Positions 16,840-27,217 are shown, counted from the first letter of the stretch. The stretch is DNA of 64,000 bases from Brevibacillus antibioticus (GCF_005217615.1 NZ_SZNK01000001.1:763501-827500), one strand, 5' to 3'. The notes: a model not told the origin generated them from the letters alone. Made by a program: numbers and translations.

Positions 16840-16851
16840 TGTTTTCGTTGG

Positions 16852-16942
16852 AAACAGGATTAGGAACCAGGATTCACTTTAAAGGGTGGATAACAACGGA
16901 AACCGCCCCCGTTAGTGAATGACGCAGGTCCTAGCGATGTTT
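16852..16942 (+). promoter_or_regulatory. Structured leader RNA of speD (candidate cis-regulatory element)
   Basis: One extended stem with internal loops: AAACA (16852-16856)/TGTTT (16938-16942); TAGGA (16861-16865)/TCCTA (16929-16933) plus CC/GG across a bulged A; perfect ATTCACT (16872-16878)/AGTGAAT (16914-16920); GGGTGG (16884-16889)/CCGCCC (16903-16908), capped by a 13-base loop. No known riboswitch class was recognised. The ribosome site AAGGGGGAA is 20 bases past it. Confidence 0.6.
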
Positions 16943-16976
16943 AATATCACACTCGTTAGGAAGGGGGAACCGAAAG

Positions 16977-17378
16977 ATGGAATATTCGACTTTCGGAAGA
17001 CACGTTGCTGTTGACACATGGGGAGTTCAGTTTGATTTATTGAACGACGCAGAATTTTTGAAAAAGGAAATGATTGAGGCTGCTGAGGCATGCGGTGCTA
17101 CGGTACTGAGTGTGCAAGCGAAGCAGTTTTCTCCTCAGGGTGCTACCGTACTGGTTCTTCTCTCGGAAAGCCACCTGTCCATTCATACGTATCCTGAGCG
17201 CGGCTTTGCTGCTCTGGATTGCTACACGTGTGGGGAAACCGTTGATCCGCAAATCGCCATCGACTACTTGGTATCCGTGCTGAAGCCGGAAAAAACTTAC
17301 GCGAAGAAATTAGTTCGTGGTTTGGGTGAACTGCAAGTTGTTGAGCCAGAAATGAAACTGGTTGAAGCGGCAAAGTAA
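16977..17378 (+). CDS. speD: S-adenosylmethionine decarboxylase proenzyme
   Basis: Makes decarboxylated SAM, the aminopropyl donor for spermidine. The 133-residue proenzyme is the short prokaryotic (class 1b) form; it self-cleaves between Glu64 and Ser65 in SESHLSIH, turning the serine into the pyruvoyl cofactor. H70 and the DCYTCG cysteines (C82, C85) are also conserved. ATG is preceded by AAGGGGGAA. It is monocistronic, with a terminator shared with the convergent lipoprotein gene, and preceded by an unusually structured leader. No spermidine synthase lies in the window. Confidence 0.93.
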   Translation: MEYSTFGRHVAVDTWGVQFDLLNDAEFLKKEMIEAAEACGATVLSVQAKQFSPQGATVLVLLSESHLSIHTYPERGFAALDCYTCGETVDPQIAIDYLVSVLKPEKTYAKKLVRGLGELQVVEPEMKLVEAAK

Positions 17379-17399
17379 GTAACAAATGGAAAAGTTTTC

Positions 17400-17431
17400 A
17401 AGAGGTGCGGGCTCATTCCGCACCTCTTTTA
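17400..17431. terminator. Bidirectional terminator after speD
   Basis: AAGAGGTGCGG pairs with CCGCACCTCTT around GCTCATT, then T-rich. Confidence 0.88.
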
Positions 17432-17457
17432 TATGGAGCTTCGATTTTTGTTTGTCA

Positions 17458-18069
17458 TCATGGAGTGACAGGAGGAATTTTGCGGCCAATATCATGGAGC
17501 AGAGAACGAAATTCCGTGGATGTATTGGTGATCTGGCTGTTCATGCCGGGTCTCACATCAACTTGATTGGTCCGATGCGTCGCCTCTTCATAAATATCTG
17601 CATGGATGGCACGAATCCGATCAAATGTGGCTGGGTCGGAGGCTACTTTGATCGAGAAGTTGGGAACACGTGACCGAACAGCTGAGTGGACTTGCTGCTC
17701 GATTATGCGGGTTTGCTCAGGTCCAAAATTTTTCCGAACACGAATTCCGATGACGGCATCCGTACCACTCACGAGAACTGTAGCTCTCTCTACACCAGGC
17801 ACTTCATCTGCCACCAAGGTGAGCTGTTCAGCCAAATCCTGATTGAAACCATTGACCGTATAGCCTTTGTGATAATTGCGGGCATTGATTCCGCCAGTGT
17901 AGGCATGATAATCGTGAGTGAGGCTTGTCCTTGCACCTGGGGTATGCTGATAGGTGGTACTTTGTGTGTGCGCTTGATTTTTTGGATGGCTGCTCGAGCT
18001 GGCGCATCCGGTTACCATGGTTGCGATGATAAGCAAGCCAACCAAACATTTTGGGCCGTACCGTTTCAT
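17458..18069 (-). CDS. YhcN/YlaJ-family sporulation lipoprotein
   Basis: A 203-residue lipoprotein: signal peptide with lipobox (TGCA, Cys about 22), a Gln/His/Thr-rich linker, then the YhcN/YlaJ domain (VADEVPGVERATVLVSGTD, VIGIRV, IEQQVHSAVR, ASDPATFDRI). Members sit in the spore inner membrane or coat region and are made under sigma-E or sigma-G control; their biochemical role is not established. ATG follows GGAGGTGGC. It is divergent from typA; a second member lies at 26612-27217. Confidence 0.85.
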   Translation of the reverse strand: MKRYGPKCLVGLLIIATMVTGCASSSSHPKNQAHTQSTTYQHTPGARTSLTHDYHAYTGGINARNYHKGYTVNGFNQDLAEQLTLVADEVPGVERATVLVSGTDAVIGIRVRKNFGPEQTRIIEQQVHSAVRSRVPNFSIKVASDPATFDRIRAIHADIYEEATHRTNQVDVRPGMNSQITNTSTEFRSLLHDIGRKIPPVTP

Positions 18070-18149
18070 ACGTTGCCACCTCCATTTTCCTTAGTATGAC
18101 GAAAATAAAGTCCCTTACTCTGGAAGTGGCTCCCGTAAAAAACTGCCCA

Positions 18150-18178
18150 TTGTGCCGCGTTTCACTACCTGTTAATAT
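18150..18178 (+). promoter_or_regulatory. Candidate typA promoter
   Basis: TTGTGC, 17-base spacer, TAATAT, about 30 bases before the typA start. Moderate match only. Confidence 0.4.
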
Positions 18179-18207
18179 GGAAGGTATGCATAATAGAGGA
18201 GGTTCAC

Positions 18208-20049
<1,842 letters not shown>

Positions 20050-20064
20050 GATTGAAAAGAAAAG

Positions 20065-20105
20065 AACGCCACTTGATCCTTTTGGGGATGAAGTGGCGTT
20101 TTTAT
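20065..20105 (+). terminator. Terminator of typA
   Basis: AACGCCACTT pairs with AAGTGGCGTT, inner ATCC/GGAT, then TTTTT. Confidence 0.88.
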
Positions 20106-20117
20106 TTGGGCTTGTCC

Positions 20118-20591
20118 TTACAACAAACTCTCGATATCAGTGATGAGCTCCTCAGGTTGAGTACGCGCACTGATGCGTTTTATGACATGACCGTCTTTAT
20201 CCACAAGGAATTTGGCGAAGTTCCATTCGATATCTGGATTTTCTTCGCTCGGGGTATGTTCCTTCAAGTGCTGATATAAAGGGTGAGCGTCAGGACCATT
20301 GACATCGATCTTTGCAAATAGCGGGAACGTCACACCGTAATTACGATCGCAGAACGTTGCGATTTCGTCTTCTGTTCCTGGCTCTTGTCCAGCGAACTGG
20401 TTGCAAGGGAAGCCGAGAATGACAAAACCCTTATCCTGATAACGCTCATACAGCTCCTGTAGCCCTTTGTATTGAGGAGTAAGGCCGCATTGGCTAGCGA
20501 CGTTCACGATTAGCAGGACATGCCCTTTGAAGGCGGCCAATGTCTTCTCTTCACCGGAAATCGTTTTGACAGCAATATCATACAAGCTCAT
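20118..20591 (-). CDS. Glutathione peroxidase-family thiol peroxidase (BsaA-like)
   Basis: A 157-residue thioredoxin-fold peroxidase that reduces hydroperoxides. The peroxidatic cysteine is C35 in VASQCGLTPQY (Cys replaces selenocysteine), with the FPCNQFAGQEPG block (resolving Cys and tetrad Gln) near 67-78 and WNFAKFLVD giving the Trp-Asn pair near 128. As a non-selenium member in a bacillithiol or thioredoxin organism it probably uses thioredoxin, not glutathione. ATG at 20591 follows AAGGTGGGA. It lies between convergent typA and divergent ylaH. Confidence 0.9.
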   Translation of the reverse strand: MSLYDIAVKTISGEEKTLAAFKGHVLLIVNVASQCGLTPQYKGLQELYERYQDKGFVILGFPCNQFAGQEPGTEDEIATFCDRNYGVTFPLFAKIDVNGPDAHPLYQHLKEHTPSEENPDIEWNFAKFLVDKDGHVIKRISARTQPEELITDIESLL

Positions 20592-20821
20592 CCTATTCCC
20601 ACCTTTTTCTACTGACATATCCTCATCATAGCATGTACGGCGAAAATCTTGCTAGCAACCTGGAAGAACCTACCGTTTTTTGACACAGAATCCACCACCT
20701 GATAAAGTAAGAAAGATAGCGTTTTCCTCAGAAAAAAGGAGTGACTATTCGTTTCATTCCGCCTATGAGTGGCATGTGAAGCGCTAGGAGTTTCACCGCT
20801 TGAAGACAGGAGAGATAAGTG

Positions 20822-21148
20822 ATGGACTGGATACAAATCGCATCAACCTATGTGCCAACGAATCCAGATCAGCTCACAGCCTATGACAGCTTTCGCATAT
20901 GGGCTGATAAATATCGGGCTTGGATTTTGTTTGCGGAATTAATTATTGTCTATTATCTTGGTTTTGCTACCCGTATCCGTATGCCTATTTTGAAAAACGT
21001 GCTCTTGTACATCCTTTTATTTGTTGGAGCTCTCATTTTCGCTATATTGGATGTGCAGCTTCCTGTGAAAAGTGCAATGTTCGTAGCAATCGCGATTCTC
21101 GTGATTGTAAAGGTAAGGATCAAACCGGAGCAAACTGGGCGAAAGTGA
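20822..21148 (+). CDS. ylaH: YlaH-like small membrane protein
   Basis: A 108-residue protein with two to three membrane helices (about 28-50, 53-70, 75-95). It resembles B. subtilis YlaH, and the position after typA (ylaG) agrees. Function unknown. ATG at 20822 is 7 bases after AGGAGAG; the adjoining GTG at 20819 is too close. Ten bases separate it from the next small gene, so the two form an operon. Confidence 0.78.
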   Translation: MDWIQIASTYVPTNPDQLTAYDSFRIWADKYRAWILFAELIIVYYLGFATRIRMPILKNVLLYILLFVGALIFAILDVQLPVKSAMFVAIAILVIVKVRIKPEQTGRK

Positions 21149-21158
21149 GGAGAACCGC

Positions 21159-21434
21159 GTGAAGTGTGAAGATGCACTTTTTAACTGGCTCCAAATTCAA
21201 GTGGTTGCCGATGCTCGACCAGAAGACCACTCTGCTTTGGAAACAGCCGCTTTTTTCTTGCAATTGCTGCAAGAGGATCATCAAATGAGCGATATCGGCT
21301 ATCGTCAGGAAGGCAGCTGGTACGTGCTATTTGGGAACGTTGATTCACAGTCCGTGGAAGTGCAATACCCTGCTGAATCAGTTGAAGCTTTATTGGTCGC
21401 GATTGAAAGCGAACCGAAGTACAACTGCAATTAA
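21159..21434 (+). CDS. Small hypothetical protein, YlaL-like position
   Basis: A 91-residue acidic soluble protein read from GTG 21159, with GTGAGGAG 6 bases upstream. It starts KCEDALFNWLQIQVV and has a middle ETAAFFLQLLQED helix and a beta segment SWYVLFGNVDS. It is co-transcribed with ylaH. By position it could match one of the small yla genes (for example ylaL), but I do not recognise the family firmly. A terminator follows. Confidence 0.65.
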   Translation: MKCEDALFNWLQIQVVADARPEDHSALETAAFFLQLLQEDHQMSDIGYRQEGSWYVLFGNVDSQSVEVQYPAESVEALLVAIESEPKYNCN

Positions 21435-21443
21435 CGGGACAAA

Positions 21444-21494
21444 GACTCCCCTCCACTTGCCGAAATGATCCGGAAGTTGGGTGGAGTTTTTTTG
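21444..21494 (+). terminator. Rho-independent terminator
   Basis: ACTCCCCTCCACTT pairs imperfectly with AAGTTGGGTGGAGT, with CCG/CGG inside, then T8. Confidence 0.82.
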
Positions 21495-21624
21495 TATCAA
21501 GCGCTTTTCATAGGTAATAAGACGCGGTTTCCTGGATGATGCAACTTTTGAAAATGATTTCCCGTCAATATGCATGACCCAAGCAAGCAAGGGGATTTTG
21601 GCAGACTAGAAGGGGGAACTACCA

Positions 21625-23004
21625 TTGAAAAAGTACATGACCAAGCCCGTATTAGCAGTGGTGACAGCGGCAGGTATTCTTGGCTGTTTGACGCCAATTT
21701 TTGCCAACGCAAGCTCGATTGCAAGTCCAAGTGCCACAAAGGTAGTCATGAATGACGAAGGGAAGCAAGTCACACGCTATAATCTGAAAGAACTTGCCCA
21801 AAATGATCCAACCACTCTGAACATGCTCTTGAAGAATCAAGCGGATCACTTGTACATCATTGTAGATGAAATCAACTTGAATACGAAGCTCCAAACGTAT
21901 ATGGAAGAAAACAAAGCGGAGTGGGAGCGTATCTACAACGAGTACTACAGCGACATCTGGCTGGAAGTGCGCCTGACAGAGAATGCTGAAGAAATCGTGA
22001 GTGTAAATGCCAAGACGGAAAATAACAAGGTGTACATAAAGGGGATTGTGACTTCGGATGTCACCAAGGTGGTAGTGAAAAAGCCGAATTCCGACATCAT
22101 TGAAGTCGTTCCGACCAACGAGCACTCTTTTACGGTCAGCTTCGAAGCTCCGGATGCTACTTATGATCCGTATGTAACCGTGAGTGCCTATGCAGGCAGC
22201 AAGCTGGTCGATAGCGAAAAGGTAAAGATCGTTCCTAAAGCAGAAGAAGATCAGGAAATGATCATCCATACCATGTCTGTATTGGATGCGAAGAAAAAGG
22301 AGTTAAAAGTAAAAGGAATTGTCAAGCAGGGGGCAGACAAAGTAACGGTCACCTATAATGGCGTGAAAAAAGACGCAAACGTGAAGAAGCTGTGGGATGG
22401 CGTAGGCAGCTTTACGGTTTCAGTAAAGGATGTACAAGCCGCAAAAGATCAAAAAGCCTTGATCGAGGTTTACGAGGATGGCAAGAAGGTTGATTCCGAA
22501 TCCGTTCAGGTAGAAATCGTTAACGCTCCTGACAAGGATCAAACGACCGAATATGCCATCAAGGCGACTGCTGTAAACAATCCTGCCGCCAAGTCCATTC
22601 AGGTAAAGGGGACAGTAAGCGGCTGGAATAAAAAGGACGATACAGAATGGTTTGTGATCGCTCCTGACGGTAAGAAGAAAGAGATGAAACCAAATGACAA
22701 AGGCGAGTTCTCGCTGACATTGTCGTACAAGAATCATTCGTTTAGTGCCAAAACAATTCAATTCGCATTGTATGAAGATGATAAGCTGGTTAAGAAAGCT
22801 GACGTTGCATTAAGTACAAAAGCCATTGTCGAGCCTGTGAAGCCAACAGACGAGGATAAAGACGACGATGACGACAAAAAGAAAAAAGAAAAAGGGAAGC
22901 AGAAAGATAAGCATCCCAACGGCAACGCGTATGGCTATTGGAAGAAGCACGACAAACATCATAATGACGATGAAGACCAGGACGATAACGACGACAGAGA
23001 CTAG
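21625..23004 (+). CDS. Secreted protein with Ig-like repeats and charged Asp/Lys/His tail
   Basis: A 459-residue exported protein. Signal peptide about residues 1-30 (cut near ANA). After an N-terminal helical part come three similar beta-sandwich repeats (about 120-210, 215-300, 310-405), each with a V.vKG.V and a later F.vsv/LTLSY type strand, like bacterial Ig domains. The last 50 residues are Asp-, Lys- and His-rich, probably metal- or wall-binding. The start is TTG with AAGGGGG at 8 bases; an ATG four codons on is possible. Role unknown; single unit. Confidence 0.75.
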   Translation: MKKYMTKPVLAVVTAAGILGCLTPIFANASSIASPSATKVVMNDEGKQVTRYNLKELAQNDPTTLNMLLKNQADHLYIIVDEINLNTKLQTYMEENKAEWERIYNEYYSDIWLEVRLTENAEEIVSVNAKTENNKVYIKGIVTSDVTKVVVKKPNSDIIEVVPTNEHSFTVSFEAPDATYDPYVTVSAYAGSKLVDSEKVKIVPKAEEDQEMIIHTMSVLDAKKKELKVKGIVKQGADKVTVTYNGVKKDANVKKLWDGVGSFTVSVKDVQAAKDQKALIEVYEDGKKVDSESVQVEIVNAPDKDQTTEYAIKATAVNNPAAKSIQVKGTVSGWNKKDDTEWFVIAPDGKKKEMKPNDKGEFSLTLSYKNHSFSAKTIQFALYEDDKLVKKADVALSTKAIVEPVKPTDEDKDDDDDKKKKEKGKQKDKHPNGNAYGYWKKHDKHHNDDEDQDDNDDRD

Positions 23005-23013
23005 TCTCTATCG

Positions 23014-23355
23014 TTAAGGCCGCTGCTTGTAAGTCTCGACGTACTCCACCAATTGTCTGATGTAATCCCCCAGAATAGGGATCGAAAGAAATTGCGTCAA
23101 GAGGGAGCCGAGGAAAGCCAAAACGATAGCAGTACCAATCGTCAATCCCAGACCCCGGGCAAGACCTGCGAGGAAATTGATCCAAAGCAGCTTGCGCGGG
23201 GCTGTGTAATTTTGGATCACATCTGCAAGTCGGATATCTTCCAGGAACATGGCAATTTTATGCATCCGCTCATTTACCTTCCGAACTTCCTGAAGCTCTT
23301 CAAGAACTTGATCAATTTGCTGCATGAGGCGATCTGTAGGTGACAAACTGTCCAT
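23014..23355 (-). CDS. DUF5665 membrane protein
   Basis: A 113-residue protein with an N-terminal coiled coil (about 5-45) and two hydrophobic stretches (about 57-92), of the DUF5665 type common in Bacilli and Clostridia. The motif ADVIQNYTAPRKLLWINFLAGLARG is split by the usual KLLW signature before the first membrane helix. Function unknown. ATG 23355 follows AGAAGGGG. It is convergent with the secreted Ig-like gene with only nine bases between stops. Confidence 0.7.
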   Translation of the reverse strand: MDSLSPTDRLMQQIDQVLEELQEVRKVNERMHKIAMFLEDIRLADVIQNYTAPRKLLWINFLAGLARGLGLTIGTAIVLAFLGSLLTQFLSIPILGDYIRQLVEYVETYKQRP

Positions 23356-23494
23356 CCCCTTCTCATCATTCGGTATTGTTACCTACCAGTCTAGGGAAAA
23401 AGACAACCAGAATCAAGGTGGAGAGGAAAGGTTTGCCTATCAGCTAGGCGAAGGGTAAAATGAATGTACAAAACGTTTGTTAGGAGGCATTGAA

Positions 23495-23953
23495 ATGGCT
23501 GAAACTGTTTCCCAATCTCTTTCCGAAGATTTATTCAAGCTCTTGCAAAAGGAGCGTTTTGTTACCTTGGGCACAGTAGATCATGAGTCAGGGGCACCAT
23601 CGCTCAGCTCCTTGTCCTGGACGTACGCTGTCAGCGCCGATACGATTCGTTTTGCTGTGGATAATCGCTCACGTATTTTGACTAATATTACGAAGGAACC
23701 GCAGGTTGTCCTGCATTTGATCGGTGCCGGCTCGTCTTTCGCCATTAATGGTCGTGCTTCCGTCAAAACAGACCGACTGGAAGGTGTTCCGCTCAAGCTG
23801 GCCATGGTAGAAATCAAAATTGAGGCTGTTCGTGATATTATGTTTTACGGTTCCCGTATTTCTGTAGAACCGCAATATGAAAAGACGTATGACAAAAACG
23901 CAGCTGAGAAGCTGGACAATCAAGTTATGACTGCCTTGAAAGAGGCAAATTAA
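23495..23953 (+). CDS. Pyridoxamine 5'-phosphate oxidase-family protein
   Basis: A 152-residue split-barrel flavin-type protein. The N-terminal LFKLLQKERFVTLGTVDHESGAPSLSSLSWTY block and the following DNRSRILTNI segment are typical of small PNPOx-like proteins that bind FMN, F420 or heme. Substrate unknown; general stress-type members exist in Bacillus. ATG at 23495 has AGGAGG at 8 bases; the upstream TTG is not favoured. It lies directly before the S-box leader of metI but reads as a separate unit. Confidence 0.75.
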   Translation: MAETVSQSLSEDLFKLLQKERFVTLGTVDHESGAPSLSSLSWTYAVSADTIRFAVDNRSRILTNITKEPQVVLHLIGAGSSFAINGRASVKTDRLEGVPLKLAMVEIKIEAVRDIMFYGSRISVEPQYEKTYDKNAAEKLDNQVMTALKEAN

Positions 23954-23969
23954 CGCTGGAAATAAATTG

Positions 23970-23999
23970 TTGACAAGAATCCTGCCGATCCTTTAGTAT
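23970..23999 (+). promoter_or_regulatory. Sigma-A promoter of the metI-metC operon
   Basis: TTGACA, 18-base spacer, TAGTAT, about 28 bases before the S-box aptamer. Confidence 0.7.
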
Positions 24000-24026
24000 T
24001 AGGGTCAATCGAATTGAATAGCAATC

Positions 24027-24203
24027 TTCTTATCCAGAGCGGCGGAGGGACTGGCCCGATGATGCCCGGCAACCAATCACCTGTATTTTAACAGGGAGAT
24101 AATGGTGCTAATTCCTGCAGAGTTATTCAACTCTGAAAGATGAGAAGGATTTGCTTACGGTGACGTAAACAAAGCCTTCTTTCAGAGGAAAGAGGGCTTT
24201 TTT
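24027..24203 (+). promoter_or_regulatory. SAM-I (S-box) riboswitch with terminator
   Basis: Classic S-box elements are seen: the P1 strand CTTCTTATC, the AGAGCGGCGGAGGGACTGGCC core split by its loop, GATGATGCCCGGCAACC, a variable P3, AATGGTGCTAATTCC and the closing GATGAGAAG (to about 24149). Then comes a terminator, AAAGCCTTCTTTC paired with GAAAGAGGGCTTT followed by T6 (24170-24203). High SAM stabilises the aptamer and ends transcription before metI. Confidence 0.96.
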
Positions 24204-24240
24204 GATGCCCTCGTATACTATTGGAGGGAGAGAAACAGAC

Positions 24241-25404
24241 ATGAAATTGGAAACGAAATTAATTCAGGCGGGAGTAGGCAGAGACGAAAAAACAGGGGCG
24301 GTGAGCTTTCCTGTTTACTATGCAACGGCTTATCGTCATCCTGCCTTGGGCCAAAGCACTGGATATGATTATACGCGCACAGCGAATCCTACTCGCACCA
24401 TTTTGGAGGAGACCATCGCCGAAGCGGAATCAGGAGATGCAGGATTCGCTTGCGCCTCAGGAATGGCTGCTGTTCATACCGTCATGGGCTTGTTTTCCCA
24501 AGGGGATCATCTGATCGTTTCACTCGATCTGTACGGGGGAACCTATCGATTGTTTGAGCAAGTGCTCTCTCGGTACGGTCTGACGTTTTCGTACGTGGAT
24601 TTGCGTGACATTAGTGCACTTAAAAATGCGATTCGCCCAGATACAAAGGCCATCTTCGTCGAGACACCAACCAATCCCCTGATGCAAATTACCGATATTC
24701 GAGCAGTCACGCATTTGGCGAAACAGCACAGGCTCCTGACGATTGTAGACAACACGTTCTTAACCCCTTATTGTCAACGCCCACTAGAGCTTGGTGCAGA
24801 TATCGTCTTGCATAGTGCAACCAAGTATTTGGCAGGACATAACGATGTGCTGGCTGGACTCATCGTAACAAAAGGGGGAGAGTTGTCGGAAAAAATCCGG
24901 TTTTTGCACAATTCAGTCGGTGCTGTGCTTGGACCGCAGGATTGCTGGCTTCTCATTCGCGGGATGAAAACATTGGCATTACGGATGGAGCGTCATCAAT
25001 CCAATGCGTTGATTGTAGCGGAAAAGCTGCGTGAGCATCCAGCAGTGGCGGAGGTATTTTATCCGGGTCTGCCTGAGCATCCGGGGCATGAGATCCAGGT
25101 GAATCAAGCGACTGGGCATAGTGGGATGGTAGCGTTTCGCGTACACGATGTGGAACAGGTGGGATTGTTCCTGCAAAATCTGCAAATCGTGTCCTTTGCA
25201 GAAAGTCTGGGTGGTGTCGAGTCATTGTGTACGTATCCGGCGACGCAGACGCATGCCGATATCCCACAAGAAGTCAGAGAGCATGTCGGTGTTTGTGATC
25301 GATTGTTGCGACTGTCGGTTGGCATCGAGCATCCAGATGATGTCGTATCCGATTTGTTTCAGGCATTGAATGCTAGTTTGGTCGTAGGGGGGAGTGTACG
25401 ATGA
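24241..25404 (+). CDS. metI: Cystathionine gamma-synthase / O-acetylhomoserine thiolyase
   Basis: PLP enzyme joining cysteine (or sulfide) to activated homoserine in methionine synthesis; cytosolic. 387 residues, with YDYTRTANPTR near 42-52, the pyridoxal lysine K195 in HSATKYLAGH, and the SLGGVESL block near the end, all typical of the Cys/Met metabolism family. Placement behind an S-box and before metC mirrors the B. subtilis metIC operon. ATG 24241 follows GGAGGGAG; the upstream in-frame start at 24202 lies in the terminator. Its stop overlaps the metC start by four bases. Confidence 0.92.
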   Translation: MKLETKLIQAGVGRDEKTGAVSFPVYYATAYRHPALGQSTGYDYTRTANPTRTILEETIAEAESGDAGFACASGMAAVHTVMGLFSQGDHLIVSLDLYGGTYRLFEQVLSRYGLTFSYVDLRDISALKNAIRPDTKAIFVETPTNPLMQITDIRAVTHLAKQHRLLTIVDNTFLTPYCQRPLELGADIVLHSATKYLAGHNDVLAGLIVTKGGELSEKIRFLHNSVGAVLGPQDCWLLIRGMKTLALRMERHQSNALIVAEKLREHPAVAEVFYPGLPEHPGHEIQVNQATGHSGMVAFRVHDVEQVGLFLQNLQIVSFAESLGGVESLCTYPATQTHADIPQEVREHVGVCDRLLRLSVGIEHPDDVVSDLFQALNASLVVGGSVR

Positions 25405-26588
25405 ATTTTGCAACCAAGCTCCTCCACGGTTCGACTTGCATGGACCCGTTCACAGGTGCATCGTCGGTTCCGATTTATCAAGCTTCGACGTTTCATCAGG
25501 CTGATATCGATCAGCCAGGTACATTCGATTATGCCCGATCAGGTAATCCGACCAGGCAGGCTTTGGAGGAAGCCATTGCGTCGCTGGAGGGAGGTGCACG
25601 CGGTTTCGCGTTCTCATCTGGCATGGCTGCTATTTCTAGCGTGTTCATGCTGTTTTCAGCGGGAGACCATGTTGTCGTGGCGGAAGATGTATATGGCGGC
25701 ACGTTTCGGTTTTTGACCAAGGTATTGTCGAGAATGGGCATCTCCGTTACGTTCGTAGACGCAACAGATACAGAAGCCGTTCGTGCGGCCATAACACCGG
25801 CTACAAAAGGGGTTTATCTGGAGACCCCCTCCAATCCTACTTTAAAGGTGACAGATATTGCAGCGGTTTCTCGTATCGCGAAGGAGCACGGCTTGCTCGT
25901 CATTGTTGATAATACGTTCCTTACCCCGTATTACCAGCGTCCACTGGAACTTGGCGCAGATGTGGTCATTCATAGTGCAACGAAATTTATCGGGGGGCAT
26001 AGTGACGTCGTGGCAGGACTGGCGGTGACAAGAGAGGCTGCGTTAGGGGAGCAACTCTACTTTATTCAGAATGGCATGGGAGCGATTTTGGGTGTGCAGG
26101 ACTGCTGGCTTGTAATGCGTGGGCTCAAAACATTGAAAGCCCGACTGGATGTCAGCACGAAGACAGCCGCGAGCTTGGCTGACTGGTTGTCTACGCATCC
26201 ACAAGTACACCGAGTCTACTATACGGGACTGACGGATCACTCTGGTCACCTGATTCAAACACAACAAGCGACAGGTCATGGGGCTGTTCTTTCCTTTGAT
26301 GTAGGGGGCCGCGAGCGAGCAAAAGCGTTGTTTGATCGCGTAAAATTGCCGATTGTGGCTGTCAGTCTCGGGGCAGTGGAAACGATTCTCTCGTACCCAG
26401 CTACGATGTCACATGCAGCGATGCCTGCTGAGGAAAGAGCTGCAAGGGGAATTACGGATGGTTTGATCCGTTTGTCAGCTGGTTTAGAGGATTTCGATGA
26501 CTTGGTGGCTGATTTGAAGCAAGCACTGGATCATTTGCCATCTGAAGCACCCGTCCATAAAGAAAAAGAGGTATTCTCCCGGGCTTAA
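25401..26588 (+). CDS. metC: Cystathionine beta-lyase
   Basis: Cleaves cystathionine to homocysteine, pyruvate and ammonia, the step after MetI. 395 residues; FDYARSGNPTR near 42-52, pyridoxal lysine K195 in HSATKFIGGH, and SLGAVETILSYPA near the end. The ATGA overlap with metI indicates translational coupling. The stop lies inside the descending arm region of a long terminator. It is closely similar to MetI in layout, as expected for tandem duplicates. Confidence 0.92.
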   Translation: MNFATKLLHGSTCMDPFTGASSVPIYQASTFHQADIDQPGTFDYARSGNPTRQALEEAIASLEGGARGFAFSSGMAAISSVFMLFSAGDHVVVAEDVYGGTFRFLTKVLSRMGISVTFVDATDTEAVRAAITPATKGVYLETPSNPTLKVTDIAAVSRIAKEHGLLVIVDNTFLTPYYQRPLELGADVVIHSATKFIGGHSDVVAGLAVTREAALGEQLYFIQNGMGAILGVQDCWLVMRGLKTLKARLDVSTKTAASLADWLSTHPQVHRVYYTGLTDHSGHLIQTQQATGHGAVLSFDVGGRERAKALFDRVKLPIVAVSLGAVETILSYPATMSHAAMPAEERAARGITDGLIRLSAGLEDFDDLVADLKQALDHLPSEAPVHKEKEVFSRA

Positions 26589-26611
26589 ATCCGGGGGATA
26601 CCTCTTTTCTT
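26563..26611. terminator. Terminator after metC, shared with the convergent lipoprotein gene
   Basis: AAAGAGGTAT and CTCCCGGG pair with CCGGGGGATACCTCTTT around CTTAAAT; T-rich on both strands. It overlaps the last codons of metC. Confidence 0.88.
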
Positions 26612-27217
26612 TTAAGGTGTTCCTGTACGATTTACGTTGATTTTGTTTTGTCCTTGCGGCTCTTTGTGCATGCGTTTTTCTTTTACTTGAGAAGGTGTTT
26701 CTTCGCGAGGCTGCACACTGCGCGGTAGTTGGGGAATGATCCGACCTACGATATCCGCTAACTCTTCTGTAATTCCGGCGACAGGATGGCCGCGACGAAT
26801 ATCATCTCTCATCTCCCGTAATCGCTGTACGACGGCAGGGTCTGCGGTAACAACGGCATTCGCCCCTTGAGGATCTTCTTTCAGTGCTTCCGCAACCGTG
26901 TACTTAATGACGCCAACCTCTGGGCGATCCAAATTCGGGTCTACTGTAATACCGACAACAGCATATTTGCCCAAGACCACAGTAGTCGCGCTGTGTACCC
27001 TTTTCACACGTATTGCCAGTTGGGTGAGACGATCAGCGGTGGCTTGGGAAGATTGATTATAAGCAGGCTCAGGAGCTGTTTGTTGAACGCGCTGAGTATG
27101 AGTGGCATGCTTGGGCTGTTGGGCAGCCTGATTCGCCGGAGGGTTATTGCCCGACATACATGCTGTAAGCAACAAGCTAAAACCGAGGCAGTAGATCATG
27201 ATCCGTTTCACAGGCAT
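26612..27217 (-). CDS. YlaJ-like sporulation lipoprotein
   Basis: About 201 residues with a lipoprotein signal (lipobox LTAC near Cys 20), a Pro/Gln-rich linker, then the YhcN/YlaJ domain (RVKRVHSATTVVLGKYAVVGI, KYTVAEAL, VTADPAVVQRL). It lies directly before phoH2, as ylaJ lies before ylaK in B. subtilis, so this is the better ylaJ candidate of the two copies. ATG 27217 is close to GGGAG; GTG 27211 (spacing 7) could be the real start. A 27295 start is not supported. Confidence 0.82.
   Translation of the reverse strand: MPVKRIMIYCLGFSLLLTACMSGNNPPANQAAQQPKHATHTQRVQQTAPEPAYNQSSQATADRLTQLAIRVKRVHSATTVVLGKYAVVGITVDPNLDRPEVGVIKYTVAEALKEDPQGANAVVTADPAVVQRLREMRDDIRRGHPVAGITEELADIVGRIIPQLPRSVQPREETPSQVKEKRMHKEPQGQNKINVNRTGTP

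Noticed and set aside
22990-23010. AGAGACTAGTCTCT palindrome as a terminator
   Set aside because: No loop of adequate size and no T-run; likely chance.
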